From: Uloborus plumipes | Lineage: Eukaryota > Arthropoda > Arachnida > Araneae > Uloboridae | Direction of reading: 5' to 3' | DNA: 64,000 nucleotides | NCBI GenBank assembly: GCA_038373865.1 | Contig: JAXGGA010004697.1 | Location: 21,439 to 85,438 of the forward strand | Shown here: piece after piece, positions 35,419 to 48,100 of the stretch | Position numbering within the stretch: the first letter of the stretch is position 1 | How the letters are laid out: each line of letters begins with the position of its first letter | Notes under the pieces: generated by a model | Databases searched by the model: none | What the model saw: the letters and a program-made list of their open reading frames with translations, nothing else | What the model was told of the DNA's origin: nothing | Position numbers and translations under genes: made by a program

Positions 35419-37190
35419 GGGTCATTCCATGTGAAATCAACAAGCCTCTAAACTTGACTATTAAAAAAAAAAATTATAGGGTTGATTACCTCTATAAAGT
35501 GATACAAAAAACTGATTTTTAAAATTTTTTACAGCTGTTAGTTTTTTGTGTGAGACCGCTTAAAAAACGCAAAAAATGGAAAAAAGTGCAATTTTGAACA
35601 TACAAAGATTCAATTTTCTCAGCTTGTATTGCAGCTAGAGTCTTTTGTTATATGTCATTGTAAAGCTCTTTAAACAAGCTTTCAAATGATATATCATTTG
35701 ACAAGGTTTCGTGATGTTAATATTTCAAGGTCACCAAAAGCATTATTTGACCTTGAATATTTCAAAAAGTGCATTTTTTAAAAATCTGAAAAATATATAT
35801 ATATTACTTCCTAATGTAGTGTATATGTGGTAAAATTTGCAGCATGGGACAGCAATGGGATCTGGATGAAAAATGGAATCGACTTTTTACACTCTTACCA
35901 CTTTATTGCAATGCCTATGGCTCCTGAGGTTATATAATACAGCAATATTGCAAACTGCGAAATGTTATTTACAAGTGACGGTTGGATTATTCCACGTCTT
36001 GTTTTGAGAGGTTATAAATCATTCCTTTTCCGTTTCTACTAGGGTCTACTTTCGAAATAATAGCACTTATGGGCCCATTGACAACATTTTCAAAGTCTGG
36101 ATAGTAGATAGAATTTGAGGGTCCATGAGGTTGCAACAGCTTGATTTTCTTCATCTGTGTCTAAGACTCACCTTAGCCACCAATATCCATTATACCTGCA
36201 GATCAAGAATCCAACCATTTCTAGGCAATCAAGATCGCCTTTGACAGTTGTAGCACGTTCGATCCTTATAGTGTTGAAAATGAATATGCATTCACTTGCA
36301 TCTGATTCCTGTTTAATGGCATTACACAATGAAGACTCTGAGTGCCTGGTGTTGTTCTTGCCATCATTTTTCTGAATTTCAAAGCCTCTGCTTCCTGTTT
36401 ATAATGTTCAATTGTGCAATATTGAAAATGAATTGATTTGATATGGAAGAAGAATCTTTGAAATCCAGAAAAATGATGGCAAGAACAGTACCAGGCCATC
36501 AGAGTCTTCGTTGTTTCATGCCATTAAATAGGAATCAGATGAAAGTGAATGCATATTCATTTTCAACACTATAAGGATCGAAAGTACTACAACTGTCAAA
36601 GGCGATCTTGATTGCTCAGAAATAGTTGGATTCTTGATCTGCAGGTATAATGGATATTGGTGGCTAGGGTGCGTCTTAGACACAGATGAAGAAAATCAAG
36701 CTGTTGCAACCTCATGGACCCTCAAATTCTATCTACTATCCAGACTTTGAAAATGTTGTCAATGTGCCCATAAGTGTTATTATTTCGAAAGTATACCCTA
36801 GTAGAAACGGAAAAAGAATGATTTATAACCTCTCAAAACAAGACGTGGAATAAGTCAACCGTCACCTGTAAATAACATTTCGCAGTTTGCAATATTTCTG
36901 TATTATATATCCGCTGGAGCCATACGCATTGCAATAAAGTGTAAAGTATTGCAGTAGAGTGTAAAAAGTCGATTCCATTTTTCATCCAGATCCCATTGCT
37001 GTCCCATTCTGCAAATTTTACCACATATACACTACATTAGGAAATAATATATATATTTTTTTCAGATTTTTAAAAAATGCACTTTTTGAAATATTCAAGG
37101 TCAAATAATGCTTTTGGTGACCTCGAAATATTAACATCACGAAACCTTGTCAAATGATATATCATTTGAAAGCTTGTTTAAAGAGCTTTA
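35419..37190. mobile_element. Foldback (long palindromic) element downstream of DCAF13
   Basis: The arms 35661 to about 36410 and about 36440 to 37190 are inverse copies with the centre near 36425 (for example TAAAGCTCTTTAAACAAGC at 35661 and its complement ending at 37190). GGGTCATTCCATGTGAAATC at 35419 has the look of an element end and recurs inverted at 63665-63687. The matching right end is missing, so the right side is truncated. Open frames in it (36157-36375, 36266-36499, 36833-37024) are mirror images of one sequence and not genes. Confidence 0.85.
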
Positions 37191-37444
37191 ATTACTTTAA
37201 GGTAGAAAATATTAACTGACATATAAACATGATTGAATGTACAATTCAAATAATTTTCTAACAGTTGCCTAAGTTTACTACATCTTGTATTCCCTGATTT
37301 TTAGACTCTAAGGCTATTCCAAACATCCTCGCCAACACGTTAGATCTATTTAATGTTTCAAAATCTTCACAAACCAAACATAAAAGTTAGTGCTATGTTT
37401 TAAAAATGCTGATAGTTCGAGTCGATTCAGGTGCAACAGAATTG

Positions 37445-39600
37445 AAACTTTGACTGGATTGACAAAATGACGAGCGTACAAGTAATCCATAAAAACAAAA
37501 GGAAATTCAGCAAGGTTCAAACTAATGGGAAGAAAAAACTATCGATATCCTAGAGGTGAATTCACATAGTAAATTAAAATGAGGAAGTTTCACAGAAGTG
37601 GATGCATACAATTTCGAAATCCTCAAGTAAGAAAAAGCTAAAATTTGTAAAATTTTACCTGCAGGTTATATGATTCATTTAAGTAGAGTAATCTTTAAAA
37701 TATCTCTTAAAAATACTGTGAAGAGTGCCATTTTTTAATGAAATATTCTGTAAAATGTCTATCAGATTAATTATCTAGAGAGAAGTTCACTTTTGCTATA
37801 AAATATTTTCAGACAATCTGTTTTATTCTTCTAAACAGCCCCTTGTAAAGTTTTCTATTTTTTTAAAAAGCACTAACAAAATTTTAGGAATTTCAGATGT
37901 GAAATTTTTAAAGAATTTTAGAGGGGATGCGAACTCAGCATTAGGTCTGTGGAGCAAAAATTCATGCCATGAAAAATTGGTCATCAATAGGGGTGGCTGT
38001 TTAGTAGAAGTGGCCACTCAAGGATTTTACTGTACCTCCGAATAGCGGATAGTTACACGACCAAAAGTTTTGTCAACTATTATGGAGGAATACTTAAATT
38101 TTGCTTTGTTAGCTTACAGCAGCGTTTCTTAAACTTTTTTACAAGTGGAACCCTTTTTGCTGTCCACTTTTTTGGCGGAACCCTTGTTTTTATTTCTATC
38201 CCCCCCCCACACACACACACGCGAGTTTTTATTGAATCGAAAGTTTCTTCAATTCTGCAGTAAAACAAGTAACAATTTTAAAGGGGCAAAAATGTTGCCC
38301 TTTTGTAAAGAGATGTTTCCAAGAAAGTCAAAGAATGTCAAAAGAAACAAAGTACATTGAGGTTTAGAAATGCTATCTGGTTAATAAGGACAGTCGGGGT
38401 AAGTTGAACCTGTCTCAATAATTTTAAAAATATTAATACTTTCTGTAGTAATTCCTGACAAACAAATAGCGCTTATAGTCCTACAAATCCTATAACAAAA
38501 TTACGAATAACGGAGTAGTAAATTGCGCTCATTTTTTAAGGTAAGTATCTTCAATTGATAATTATTTGTAATTTTTGAATTTTATTTTATTCATTTATTA
38601 ATTTCAACAGCCCAGAGTAAGTTGGTTCACATTCAAAAAAAAAAACACATACACACAAATTAAAACTTTTAGAGAAATTATAGACACAAAATTGTATTCA
38701 TAGCAGAAGGTGAAGTTAATGAAGATTCAAGTTGTGCTGATCTTAGAAAATGTTCATGTTTCAGGCAGAAAAAAGTAGAAATGGATATTTGGTTTTAAAT
38801 TTTAATTATTTTTATTTTTCCTTTTCAAAATTATAGCGCATCCTTACCTCATATCTCCAATCAGAAGTCTTTAATTTCTCACTAGAAATTTCAATGCGTC
38901 TTGTAGTTTACGATATTATGGAGACTATTTTTTTTTTGCTTGACCAAACCAGTGTTTCTCAGAATAAAACAAAAACCTTATGACTCGTCACCTGCATAAC
39001 TCCCTTCACCCCCTCTATTTTTAGCTAGAGCTGTATGTTTTGCAATACTATGTAGACAGTCTCACAGATCAAGTTCGCTAGTTCAAATGATTCCGTCTGG
39101 CGCCAGTTGATAGACTTAGCAGGTTATACAAAAGCAAAATGTATTACTTATTCGTATTTTGAGTCCGATTTTTCCTCCCGCTAAGTGAACAGGAGACAGG
39201 GTTGTTGCTTCAAATTTTAAGTTTTAATTTTAATTTTCTTTACTAGAACTTTTGAGAACTTAGTTCAAATATTATGAAAGGAAGGGAGGAAAAGTTTCGC
39301 GGAACCCTTCCGTGATCTTCGTAGAACCCTTGAGTTCCGCGGAACATAGTTTAAGAAACGCTGGCTTGCAGCAATTTACTTTGAAGAACCCAAACATAAA
39401 AATTAAAAATTACCAATTTCATTGTACTGTAATAGACTGATAACTATGTAAAATTTATATTATTTCATTTTCAAATGCAACTAATCATTCTGTCATGCAT
39501 TAAATAAATATTACACGCATTAGGTAAGAACTAATTTAAATAAATAAAAAATTCATTAACAGATTTTATCATTTATATCATTGAATATTTATCAATACAT
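37445..39600. repeat. Tandem duplication, unit 1 (2,156 bp)
   Basis: Starts AAACTTTGACTGGATTGACA and ends ATTTATCAATACAT. Unit 2 follows directly with the same sequence. Differences seen are short indels in C, T, A and CA runs and a few substitutions. It contains one copy of the hAT-type insertion. The 64-codon open frame on the - strand (37823-38017) is repeated exactly in unit 2 but has no recognisable motif. Confidence 0.95.
38120..39363. mobile_element. Non-autonomous hAT-type element, copy in unit 1
   Basis: Ends CAGCGTTTCTTAAACTTTTT and ..AGTTTAAGAAACGCTG, flanked by GCTTACAG (38112-38119) and GCTTGCAG (39364-39371), an 8-base duplication with one later change. GGAACCC motifs recur near both ends (38150-38180; 39300-39345). 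No transposase. Confidence 0.88.
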
Positions 39601-41760
39601 AAACTTTGACTGGATTGACAAAATGACGAGCGTACAAGTAATCCATAAAAACAAAAGGAAATTCAGCAAGGTTCAAACTAATGGGAAGAAAAAACTATCG
39701 ATATCCTAGAGGTGAATTCACATAGTAAATTAAAATGAGGAAGTTTCACAGAAGTGGATGCATACAATTTCGAAATCCTCAAGTAAGAAAAAGCTAAAAT
39801 TTGTAAAATTTTACCTGCAGGTTATATGATTCATTTAAGTAGAGTAATCTTTAAAATATCTCTTAAAAATACTGTGAAGAGTGCCATTTTTTAATGAAAT
39901 ATTCTGTAAAATGTCTATCAGATTAATTATCTAGAGAGAAGTTCACTTTTGCTATAAAATATTTTCAGACAATCTGTTTTATTCTTCTAAACAGCCCCTT
40001 GTAAAGTTTTCTATTTTTTTAAAAAGCACTAACAAAATTTTAGGAATTTCAGATGTGAAATTTTTAAAGAATTTTAGAGGGGATGCGAACTCAGCATTAG
40101 GTCTGTGGAGCAAAAATTCATGCCATGAAAAATTGGTCATCAATAGGGGTGGCTGTTTAGTAGAAGTGGCCACTCAAGGATTTTACTGTACCTCCGAATA
40201 GCGGATAGTTACACGACCAAAAGTTTTGTCAACTATTATGGAGGAATACTTAAATTTTGCTTTGTTAGCTTACAGCAGCGTTTCTTAAACTTTTTTACAA
40301 GTGGAACCCTTTTTGCTGTCCACTTTTTTGGCGGAACCCTTGTTTTTATTTCTATCCCCCCCCCCCCACACACACACGCGAGTTTTTATTGAATCGAAAG
40401 TTTCTTCAATTCTGCAGTAAAACAAGTAACAATTTTAAAGGGGCAAAAATGTTGCCCTTTTGTAAAGAGATGTTTCCAAGAAAGTCAAAGAATGTCAAAA
40501 GAAACAAAGTACATTGAGGTTTAGAAATGCTATCTGGTTAATAAGGACAGTCGGGGTAAGTTGAACCTGTCTCAATAATTTTAAAAATATTAATACTTTC
40601 TGTAGTAATTCCTGACAAACAAATAGCGCTTATAGTCCTACAAATCCTATAACAAAATTACGAATAACGGAGTAGTAAATTGCGCTCATTTTTAAGGTAA
40701 GTATCTTCAATTGATAATTATTTGTAATTTTTGAATTTTATTTTATTCATTTATTAATTTTAACAGCCCAGAGTAAGTTGGTTCACATTCAAAAAAAAAA
40801 AAAACACATACACACAAATTAAAACTTTTAGAGAAATTATAGACACAAAATTGTATTCATAGCAGAAGGTGAAGTTAATGAAGATTCAAGTTGTGCTGAT
40901 CTTAGAAAATGTTCATGTTTCAGGCAGAAAAAAGTAGAAATGGATATTTGGTTTTAAATTTTAATTATTTTTATTTTTCCTTTTCAAAATTATAGCGTAT
41001 CCTTACCTCATATCTCCAATCAGAAGTCTTTAATTTCTCACTAGAAATTTCAATGCGTCTTGTAGTTTACGATATTATGGAGACTATTTTTTTTTTAACT
41101 TGACCAAACCAGTGTTTCTCAGAATAAAACAAAAACCTTATGACTCGTCACCTGCATAACTCCCTTCACCCCCTCTATTTTTAGCTAGAGCTGTATATTT
41201 TGCAATACTATGTAGACAGTCTCACAGATCAAGTTCGCTAGTTCAAATGATTCCGTCTGGCGCCAGTTGATAGACTTAGCAGGTTATACAAAAGCAAAAT
41301 GTATTACTTATTCGTATTTTGAGTCCGATTTTTCCTCCCGCTAAGTGAACAGGAGACAGGGTTGTTGCTTCAAATTTTAAGTTTTAATTTTAATTTTCTT
41401 TACTAGAACTTTTGAGAACTTAGTTCAAATATTATGAAAGGAAGGGAGGAAAAGTTTCGCGGAACCCTTCCGTGATCTTCGTAGAACCCTTGAGTTCCGC
41501 GGAACATAGTTTAAGAAACGCTGGCTTACAGCAATTTACTTTGAAGAACCCAAACATAAAAATTAAAAATTACCAATTTCATTGTACTGTAATAGACTGA
41601 TAACTATGTAAAATTTATATTATTTCATTTTCAAATGCAACTAATCATTCTGTCATGCATTAAATAAATATTACACGCATTAGGTAAGAACTAATTTAAA
41701 TAAATAAAAAATTCATTAACAGATTTTATCATTTATATCATTGAATATTTATCAATACAT
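39601..41760. repeat. Tandem duplication, unit 2 (2,160 bp)
   Basis: Direct head-to-tail copy of 37445-39600. After unit 2 the sequence continues AAATATTG, while the unit begins AAACTTTG, so only AAA plus preceding ATACAT-like sequence is shared at the junction. This suggests formation by microhomology or unequal exchange. Confidence 0.95.
40276..41523. mobile_element. Non-autonomous hAT-type element, copy in unit 2
   Basis: Duplicate of the element in unit 1, with both flanking GCTTACAG copies intact (40268-40275 and 41524-41531). The insertion therefore preceded the tandem duplication and is not an independent transposition. Confidence 0.9.
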
Positions 41761-42025
41761 AAATATTGAAAATTTTTGCATGTATATCTCTGTTTCTCCT
41801 CTCCTTAAAAAAAGCTCTTTGTTGCATATCTTTTAAAGAATCACTAATTTTTCACCCCTATTTTTATCAAGGCGACTTCTATTAACTATAAGAAAAGAAA
41901 AAGAAAAAATAGGGATTGGCACTTAAGAAGTCTAGATATATAGTTAAATCCAAAATTAATGAAGAAATGTCCATTTCATTGAGCAAACAAAATATTTTGT
42001 GTGCATGTGCCAGGCTTAAAAATAT

Positions 42026-42651
42026 TGTTACAAATCTTGTAAATAGTTGTTGTTTTTCCTGCCTTGCATCATTTTCACTAGTTTTGGTTTAATCTGGCGA
42101 TATGTTGCAAAAGTATCTGAAGATATCACTTGTATACCAGCCTTGTAACCTTTTGTAGTTTTTACACTTGCCCTACATTTAATAAGCATGAAGACATTTT
42201 CGCGCTGAGTTGTAATACTGTGGGTTTTTCTTTTTATCACTAGAATTTTCTTGAATGGATTATTTAAGTTTGTGAATGAACAGAACACTCGGGATTTTGC
42301 TAGAACGTTGTAGAAATTTCCTTCCGAGTATAAATAGTTGTCCAACTGTCTTGAACACAGTTAGTTAGTTAGTTTTTCTCAGATTGGATTTCTGAGAGGC
42401 TCGTTTTATTCGCTTGGGCGAATGTTTGTTTTGCTTCTGTATTTTGTTAATTACTGTTCACGTTAGATACGTGGTGCTGAGTTACTGTTGAGAGTACAGT
42501 GTACTGTTTACTACCTAATTGCTGGATGTTTAGCAATTGTTTCCTGCTTCTATTGTAAATAAGTGTACATACTTGTAAATAAATTTATAGTTACCTCCTC
42601 AAGATTGGAATGCTCATTTAAGAAAGTTGAAGGTGCTACGGACTTGTTACA
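42026..42651 (+). mobile_element. Solo LTR of a retrotransposon
   Basis: Starts TGTTACAAATC and ends ACTTGTTACA (TG...CA), flanked by ATAT on both sides (42022-42025 and 42652-42655). It has a TATA-like box TATAAATA at 42329-42336 and AATAAA at 42578-42583, in the order expected of U3-R-U5. No internal retroviral-type genes adjoin it. The 4-base target duplication suits a Gypsy-type element, but the family cannot be assigned from an LTR alone. Confidence 0.8.
42329..42336 (+). promoter_or_regulatory. TATA-like box in the solo LTR
   Basis: TATAAATA followed about 20-30 bases on by a TTAGTTAGTTAG stretch that could mark the transcript start of the former retrotransposon. Confidence 0.45.
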
Positions 42652-42829
42652 ATATTCTTAAGCTGGTAAATTGATCAGTCTTGTAGAATAATTCGATCTG
42701 TTTTCAAAACATGGCACTAGGTGCTATAAATGGTTGACAGAGACAGATGATTAGGCTGTATTTTTAATTGTCGCCATCTGTCAACCAAATATTGTTTATA
42801 AGTGTTTGAGTTTTGCACTACTTTAATTT

Positions 42830-43880
42830 TTACTGTGTTGAATGTGTCAAATTTCGTTCCAAAAATGCAGCATTTGCGGGAAGTTTTTATCTTCTGTTTC
42901 AATTGGAAGTTAAATGTAGCTGAAGCTCGTTGAATGCTTGTGGAAGTTTATGGTGAATCTGCACTATCTGATAAATCCCTCAGAGAATGGTTTTGATTGA
43001 CGATTTCAAAGTGGTGATTTTAGTGTTAGAAACAAACAGCGTTCAGGTCAATTGAAAAGGTTTAATTAGAAACTTTACTTGATCAAGATTCGTGTCAAAC
43101 GCAAAAAGAGCTCTCAAAAACATTTGAAGTTATTCAACAAACTATTTTGAAACGACTAAAAACTGAAAGACACATCCAAAAGTAAGGAAGTTGTATCCCG
43201 TAAGAATTGAAACCGAGAGATATCGTATGACCATTTTGCATGGCTGAAAATTGCTTGAACTGTACAAGAAGTTTTTTCGACATCAAATCATAACCAAGGA
43301 TGAAAAACAGATTCACTTCGACAACCCGAAATGCAAAAAATCTTATATATAAAATCAACTGCGAACATCAACCTTAAAGCCGAATATCAAGGTTGTGCTC
43401 TGTATTTGGTAGGATTAGAAGGGTGTGATTCACTGCTAAACTTAGTAAAATCATCAATGGAAACTTCTACTAGCAACAATGGATCAGTTTAAAGCAAGCT
43501 ATAGCTGAAAAACAGAATAAGTGACCAGACACAAGTCTATAATTTTTCTCCATAACAACGCTTGGCCTCATGCTGCTGTTCGTTAAAAACTATTTGGAAA
43601 ATAGCAAACGGGAAGTATAGCTCACCTGCTTTAAAGCCCAGACCTTGTCTCTTCTGACTGCCATTTGTTTCAACCAATGCAGAAGGCTTTGACTGAAATA
43701 CATTCAACTTCAAAACAAGGTGTCAAAAATTTGCTGTTCTTTTTTGGCTTCAAAAGATGAACATTTCTTTCCCGGCAGAATCTATAAATTGCTGGAACGA
43801 TGGAAATAAGAAGTAGCAAACGATGGACATCAAGATGGAGTAGCAAGCCAATGGATGTCTTATATTGATGTATTAATTCA
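42830..43880 (+). pseudogene. Mariner-family transposase relic
   Basis: Readable pieces in several frames: MLVEVYGESALSDKSLREWF, LLDQDSCQTQKELSKTFEV, a QTILKRLK segment, YELKPRDI, KDEKQIHFDN, SPDLVSSDCHLF, SKDEHFF and LLERWK. These fit a DD34D mariner transposase. The conserved HDNARPH motif reads as NNAWPHAAV, so the second catalytic Asp position appears changed to Asn. Stops and frameshifts occur throughout. Element ends were not identified with confidence. A small inverted repeat GGTTGACAG...CTGTCAACC lies just upstream at 42732-42786. Confidence 0.85.
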
Positions 43881-43919
43881 TTTTATCCTTCAGATCCATG
43901 TTTTTTTAGCAATAAAACA

Positions 43920-45000
43920 GACCAAATTAAGTTGTACACTCGACAGAAAAAATTAATAATTGGAGAGTTTAAACTGAAAATAAAACTAATAAATAAAACA
44001 CCGTGCTAATGCACTGATTTCATACTGTCGTATTAATGTATCCTATCCTGTCATGGCAACAGGATTACAAAAACAATCAAATCTAGCCCAGAGACTGATT
44101 TCAGTCATTAAAATATCCAAACACCAGTCATGACAATATGTATACAGCATTGCAAACGTGGCCTTTTTTGATATTTTCCTGATATTATGCTGCAGCATAC
44201 ACCTTGACAGTCAATATTGTGGCAAAACGTTTGCAGCATGAACAGAGAAACATAACTGAGGCAGTATTGAGGAAAGATCTTTGCTGACATGCCAATCTTT
44301 ATGCAATCCCGAGGCAAGATATCTTACAGAGTATTTAGTAACGTTAAGGGCTTGGCAATTTTCAGCATTTGAAGCTTGAAAAAAGCAGTCTTAAACACTT
44401 TTCAAAGTTGTTAGAATTGCTTCTAACAACATGGGCAGATTCAGCTTCCATTATTGGAGCAGGGGGAGGGGGCCAGTAGAGCCTTAGAGATTCACCCCTG
44501 GAAATTTTTTGATATTGTAGTTTTGAAAACAAAGTATTTTTCGGAGATGTTAGGGGGAAGAAAAGTACGAGGGGCTCCGAAGCAATCTTTAGAAATTGAA
44601 GTCTTATAAATGTGATTATAGTTTATATAATTTAAAAAACCATTTGGAACATATGAGCTGTTAAATTGTATCCTAGTTTTCTTTATTATTTATTATGTTT
44701 GTAAATTGTTCAACAGTGGGTGTGGTGCATACCAGTAGAATTTTTGCTTCCTTCAATAAATATGATATGGCACTTGCGACATTTGTGGCATATACTCCCA
44801 AAAAATACGTTAACAGAATGCACTATAAATTTCCAAATCATCTTAATACTATAAGTAAATATGACGCATCAACTTTTTTTAACGAAAATGTACTATTTAT
44901 TCACAGCCATTAAAAAATACATTTCATTTCAAATTGCACAACAAAATACAAAATGATTTTGACTAACAGAATCGAGATTGACTGAAGCATCCATAAAATC
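43920..45000. other. Intergenic region before the PTCD2 3' end
   Basis: No supported gene. A GC-richer fragment at about 44455-44590 (GCAGGGGGAGGGGGCCAGTA and neighbours) looks like a transposon fragment. The 72-codon open frame at 44695-44913 has no motif. Confidence 0.4.
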
Positions 45001-45004
45001 CAAT

Positions 45005-45014
45005 TTTATTTATT
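45005..45014 (-). terminator. Polyadenylation signal of PTCD2
   Basis: On the - strand this reads AATAAATAAA, two overlapping canonical hexamers about 130 bases after the PTCD2 stop codon. No other AATAAA lies between it and the stop. Confidence 0.55.
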
Positions 45015-45140
45015 TTTTTATTTAAAAAAAACTATATTACAAGAACAGTGAAAGTTGAGAAGAAATGCATTCATGGCATTAAGTCCAAGTAATGGTATTT
45101 TACAATGCAACTTAAAGAGCTACTATATCTTGAAATGTTA

Positions 45141-48100
45141 CTAATAATTGTCTGAAATCCCAGCAAAACGTCTTCTTGCAGGAAAGTCTTCTTCTCTGTC
45201 CAAACCATCTCTTTCTCGCATTCTAAAAGACTGTTCGGGAAAGCGACTTCTTGGCCTTGCTATTAGTAGAAAAATGAATAGTAATTAACATGCTTTGAAC
45301 AGTAGAAACATCTACCTCTTGCATACTTTATACCAAGAAATTATTTTAGAAAAATCTACATTTGTTTCTTAAAATACAATGCCTGTACTCTTATTTTACA
45401 TGTAAATAGATGTTTTTTTGAAAAAGTGATTTTTTTTTTTTTTTACACTGTGAGTCAAACTTACGCTCGCAAAATTGTTGCCAAAAAATATAATATCCAT
45501 AGAAGAATGAAATACAAATGTCAAAATGTTAAATTTTCATTTAATGATGACATTAAATGCTGAGCTGCAAGTTGTTAATGTATGACAGTTTTAACTATGG
45601 TGGCGTGTCAAAAACATTGCTTCAAAAACCTCTTAATTTTACAATTTTTGTATAAGAGTAACAAGATAATTCTAGATACTGTCGTCCCCGCTTAAACGAA
45701 TACTGTCCGATTCCAAGAAATATTATTCGATTTAGTGGAGTATTTCTTTAAGTAGGGATCTTTAACATTGCATCTACAGCATGGGAAATATTCAGTTCCG
45801 GGATATTTTATTCGTGTAAGCGGGGTATTCGTTAATCCGTTACCCGATTAACGCCCCCGCTTAAACGAATACAGTCCGATTCCAAGAAATATTATTCGAT
45901 TTAGTGGAGTATTTCTTTAAGCGGGGATCTTTAACACTGCATCTACAGCATGGGAAATATTCGGTTCCGGGATATTTTATTCGTGTAAGCGGGGTATTCA
46001 TTAATCTGTTACCCGATTAAGCGGGGCCGACAGTATCTGAAAGCTGATGATTACTACAACAACATAGTTAAATATTAACTGGGGTCAAATGTTATGGGAT
46101 ACAACATTACATTTCAGTTTATTTTTACCCCTTATTCATTTGGAACAGCTTTATAAAATATTTTTAGAAGCTTAAATATAGAGCTCTGAAGTATAAGAAT
46201 AATTGGTAAGGAAATACATTCTTCATTTTAGTAATTTTTTGGTTGAATACTTTTGAAGTTTGAACTGATGTTACCATTTAAAAAAAATACTTCAAATTAT
46301 TTTTTCAAATCTTTAATAATGTATATTGAACTCTTAATCATTCAAAATAATGTTTAAAATGCAACCTGTGCTTTGTTTTTAAGCAAACACAAGTTAACTA
46401 TTAGGCGGCCAAATAGCTGAATATTTGGTATTCAGCCAAAACGCTACTTGTTGCATCCCTAATTGTATTGTCAAAAATAAGCTATCAATGAACATAATTC
46501 ATTTTACACTAACCTCATAGTTTTGAGTAGGGATGGACCGGATAGTGATTTTGCCGGATACCGGATATCCGGTGGCTCATCACACGCCGGATACCGGATA
46601 TCCGGCATTACAATTACAATGCATGTTCGCTTATTTTTATGTAATGCAGCTTCAAAACAATAAATCAAAGTTGTTTCTCACATAATTTCTTTAAGAACAT
46701 GTTAAATACATTTAAATTAATTTTTAAAGCCTCTATTTTATTTGTACAGGAGTAGCGCTACATATGAAATGAAACACTAGCATATTGTGATTTCTTTCTA
46801 AATTATGTATTTTTATCAAAATAGACGAAACTTTAAAAGATTGAATTAAATATTTCTGTATATACTCAAAGTTTAAACTTTTAATTATTCTTAGTTTAAA
46901 TTTTAAAGCTTTTCTGTTTCAATATCATTTCAATAGGTTTCTACGTAAATGATACAGTTATTAAATATTTCACCAATATTAAAAAAAAAGAAAGAAACAA
47001 AGAAAGAAAAAAGGAAAACAAAACTAAGCTCAGATAAACTTTTTTTTTTTTTTTTTTTCAAATTGATACATATTTTATTAGAATTTTATGAATTTAACTT
47101 CATTACAAAGTAACACATTTTCTTATTTCTAATTTTGCAATAATATAAAGCAAAATTTTGCTTTGAAATTCTTTTTTTTAAAGAATAATATGCATGTAAT
47201 TTTTCTAACATACAAGTTAAAGAAGAAAATATTAAAACAGGACCAGTGTGTTAAATAATAATAATAATAATAAAGTTATACTCAAATAATCAGTTAAAAA
47301 TTTTATATAACTCCAAAAAACAAAGGAACATGTTTTCTGAAGATTCAAATCAGCAGTTTAAATATACTTTTAAGAGGTATGCTAAAGTTGTTCACTTTTT
47401 AAAAAACAAATGAGTAAACTTTACTTAAATAATCAACTTGAAATTTTACTTTAGTTCCAAAAAATTAAGATACACATTCTTAAAAGTGGCAAATTATCAT
47501 TTTAAATACATTAAGGGTCATGCTAAACATATTCACTTTTTAAAAACAAATTAATAAACTAATTCTTAAGCGATCACCTCGAAATTCAACTTCATTCTGA
47601 AAAAATAAAGATACATTCCGAGATGCAAATGTTATATTTATGGGTTATTCCAGCCAAAATGGTACAAATCATGTCTGAAATTGTCGAGTTAAGTTTATCA
47701 AATGAAGTAATTTTCGCCAACTAATCATTGTTTTAAAAATTATTCTCTGTTTATTTGTGCATAATAAAGTGTAAATGGCTCGTCTATATGAGTCATTCAT
47801 TAAGGGTTTTGAATAGTTCGACCACTTTGTGTAACAGAGGAGACAAATGAGGTTTGAAAAATATATTTCTAATCGTAAAGAAAAGTTAATTACAGAACAA
47901 GTATAAAATGAACTAAGCATCCTAAAACTAATTCTGTCTGCAATGTCAAGAAAAAATTTTTTTGCACTATTAATGCGACTGTAAAAGAGTGGACATCCCA
48001 CAGTGCAAATTAACTATCATCAGCAGAGAATTTTAGGCTAATCTTAATTACTGATTATATAATTCAATGTATCAAAGTAATTAAAGCAGATACATTACTT

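Noticed and set aside
36157..37024. Several open frames of 63-77 codons
   Set aside because: They are the same palindromic sequence read on opposite arms of the foldback and have no recognisable domain.
37823..38017. 64-codon - strand open frame present identically at 39979-40173, as a conserved small gene
   Set aside because: The identity is explained by the recent tandem duplication. The frame has no known motif and no sign of selection can be judged from near-identical copies.
47669..48001. 110-codon - strand open frame as a transposase
   Set aside because: No catalytic or DNA-binding motif can be seen, and it starts within the inverted end of the element at 47643.
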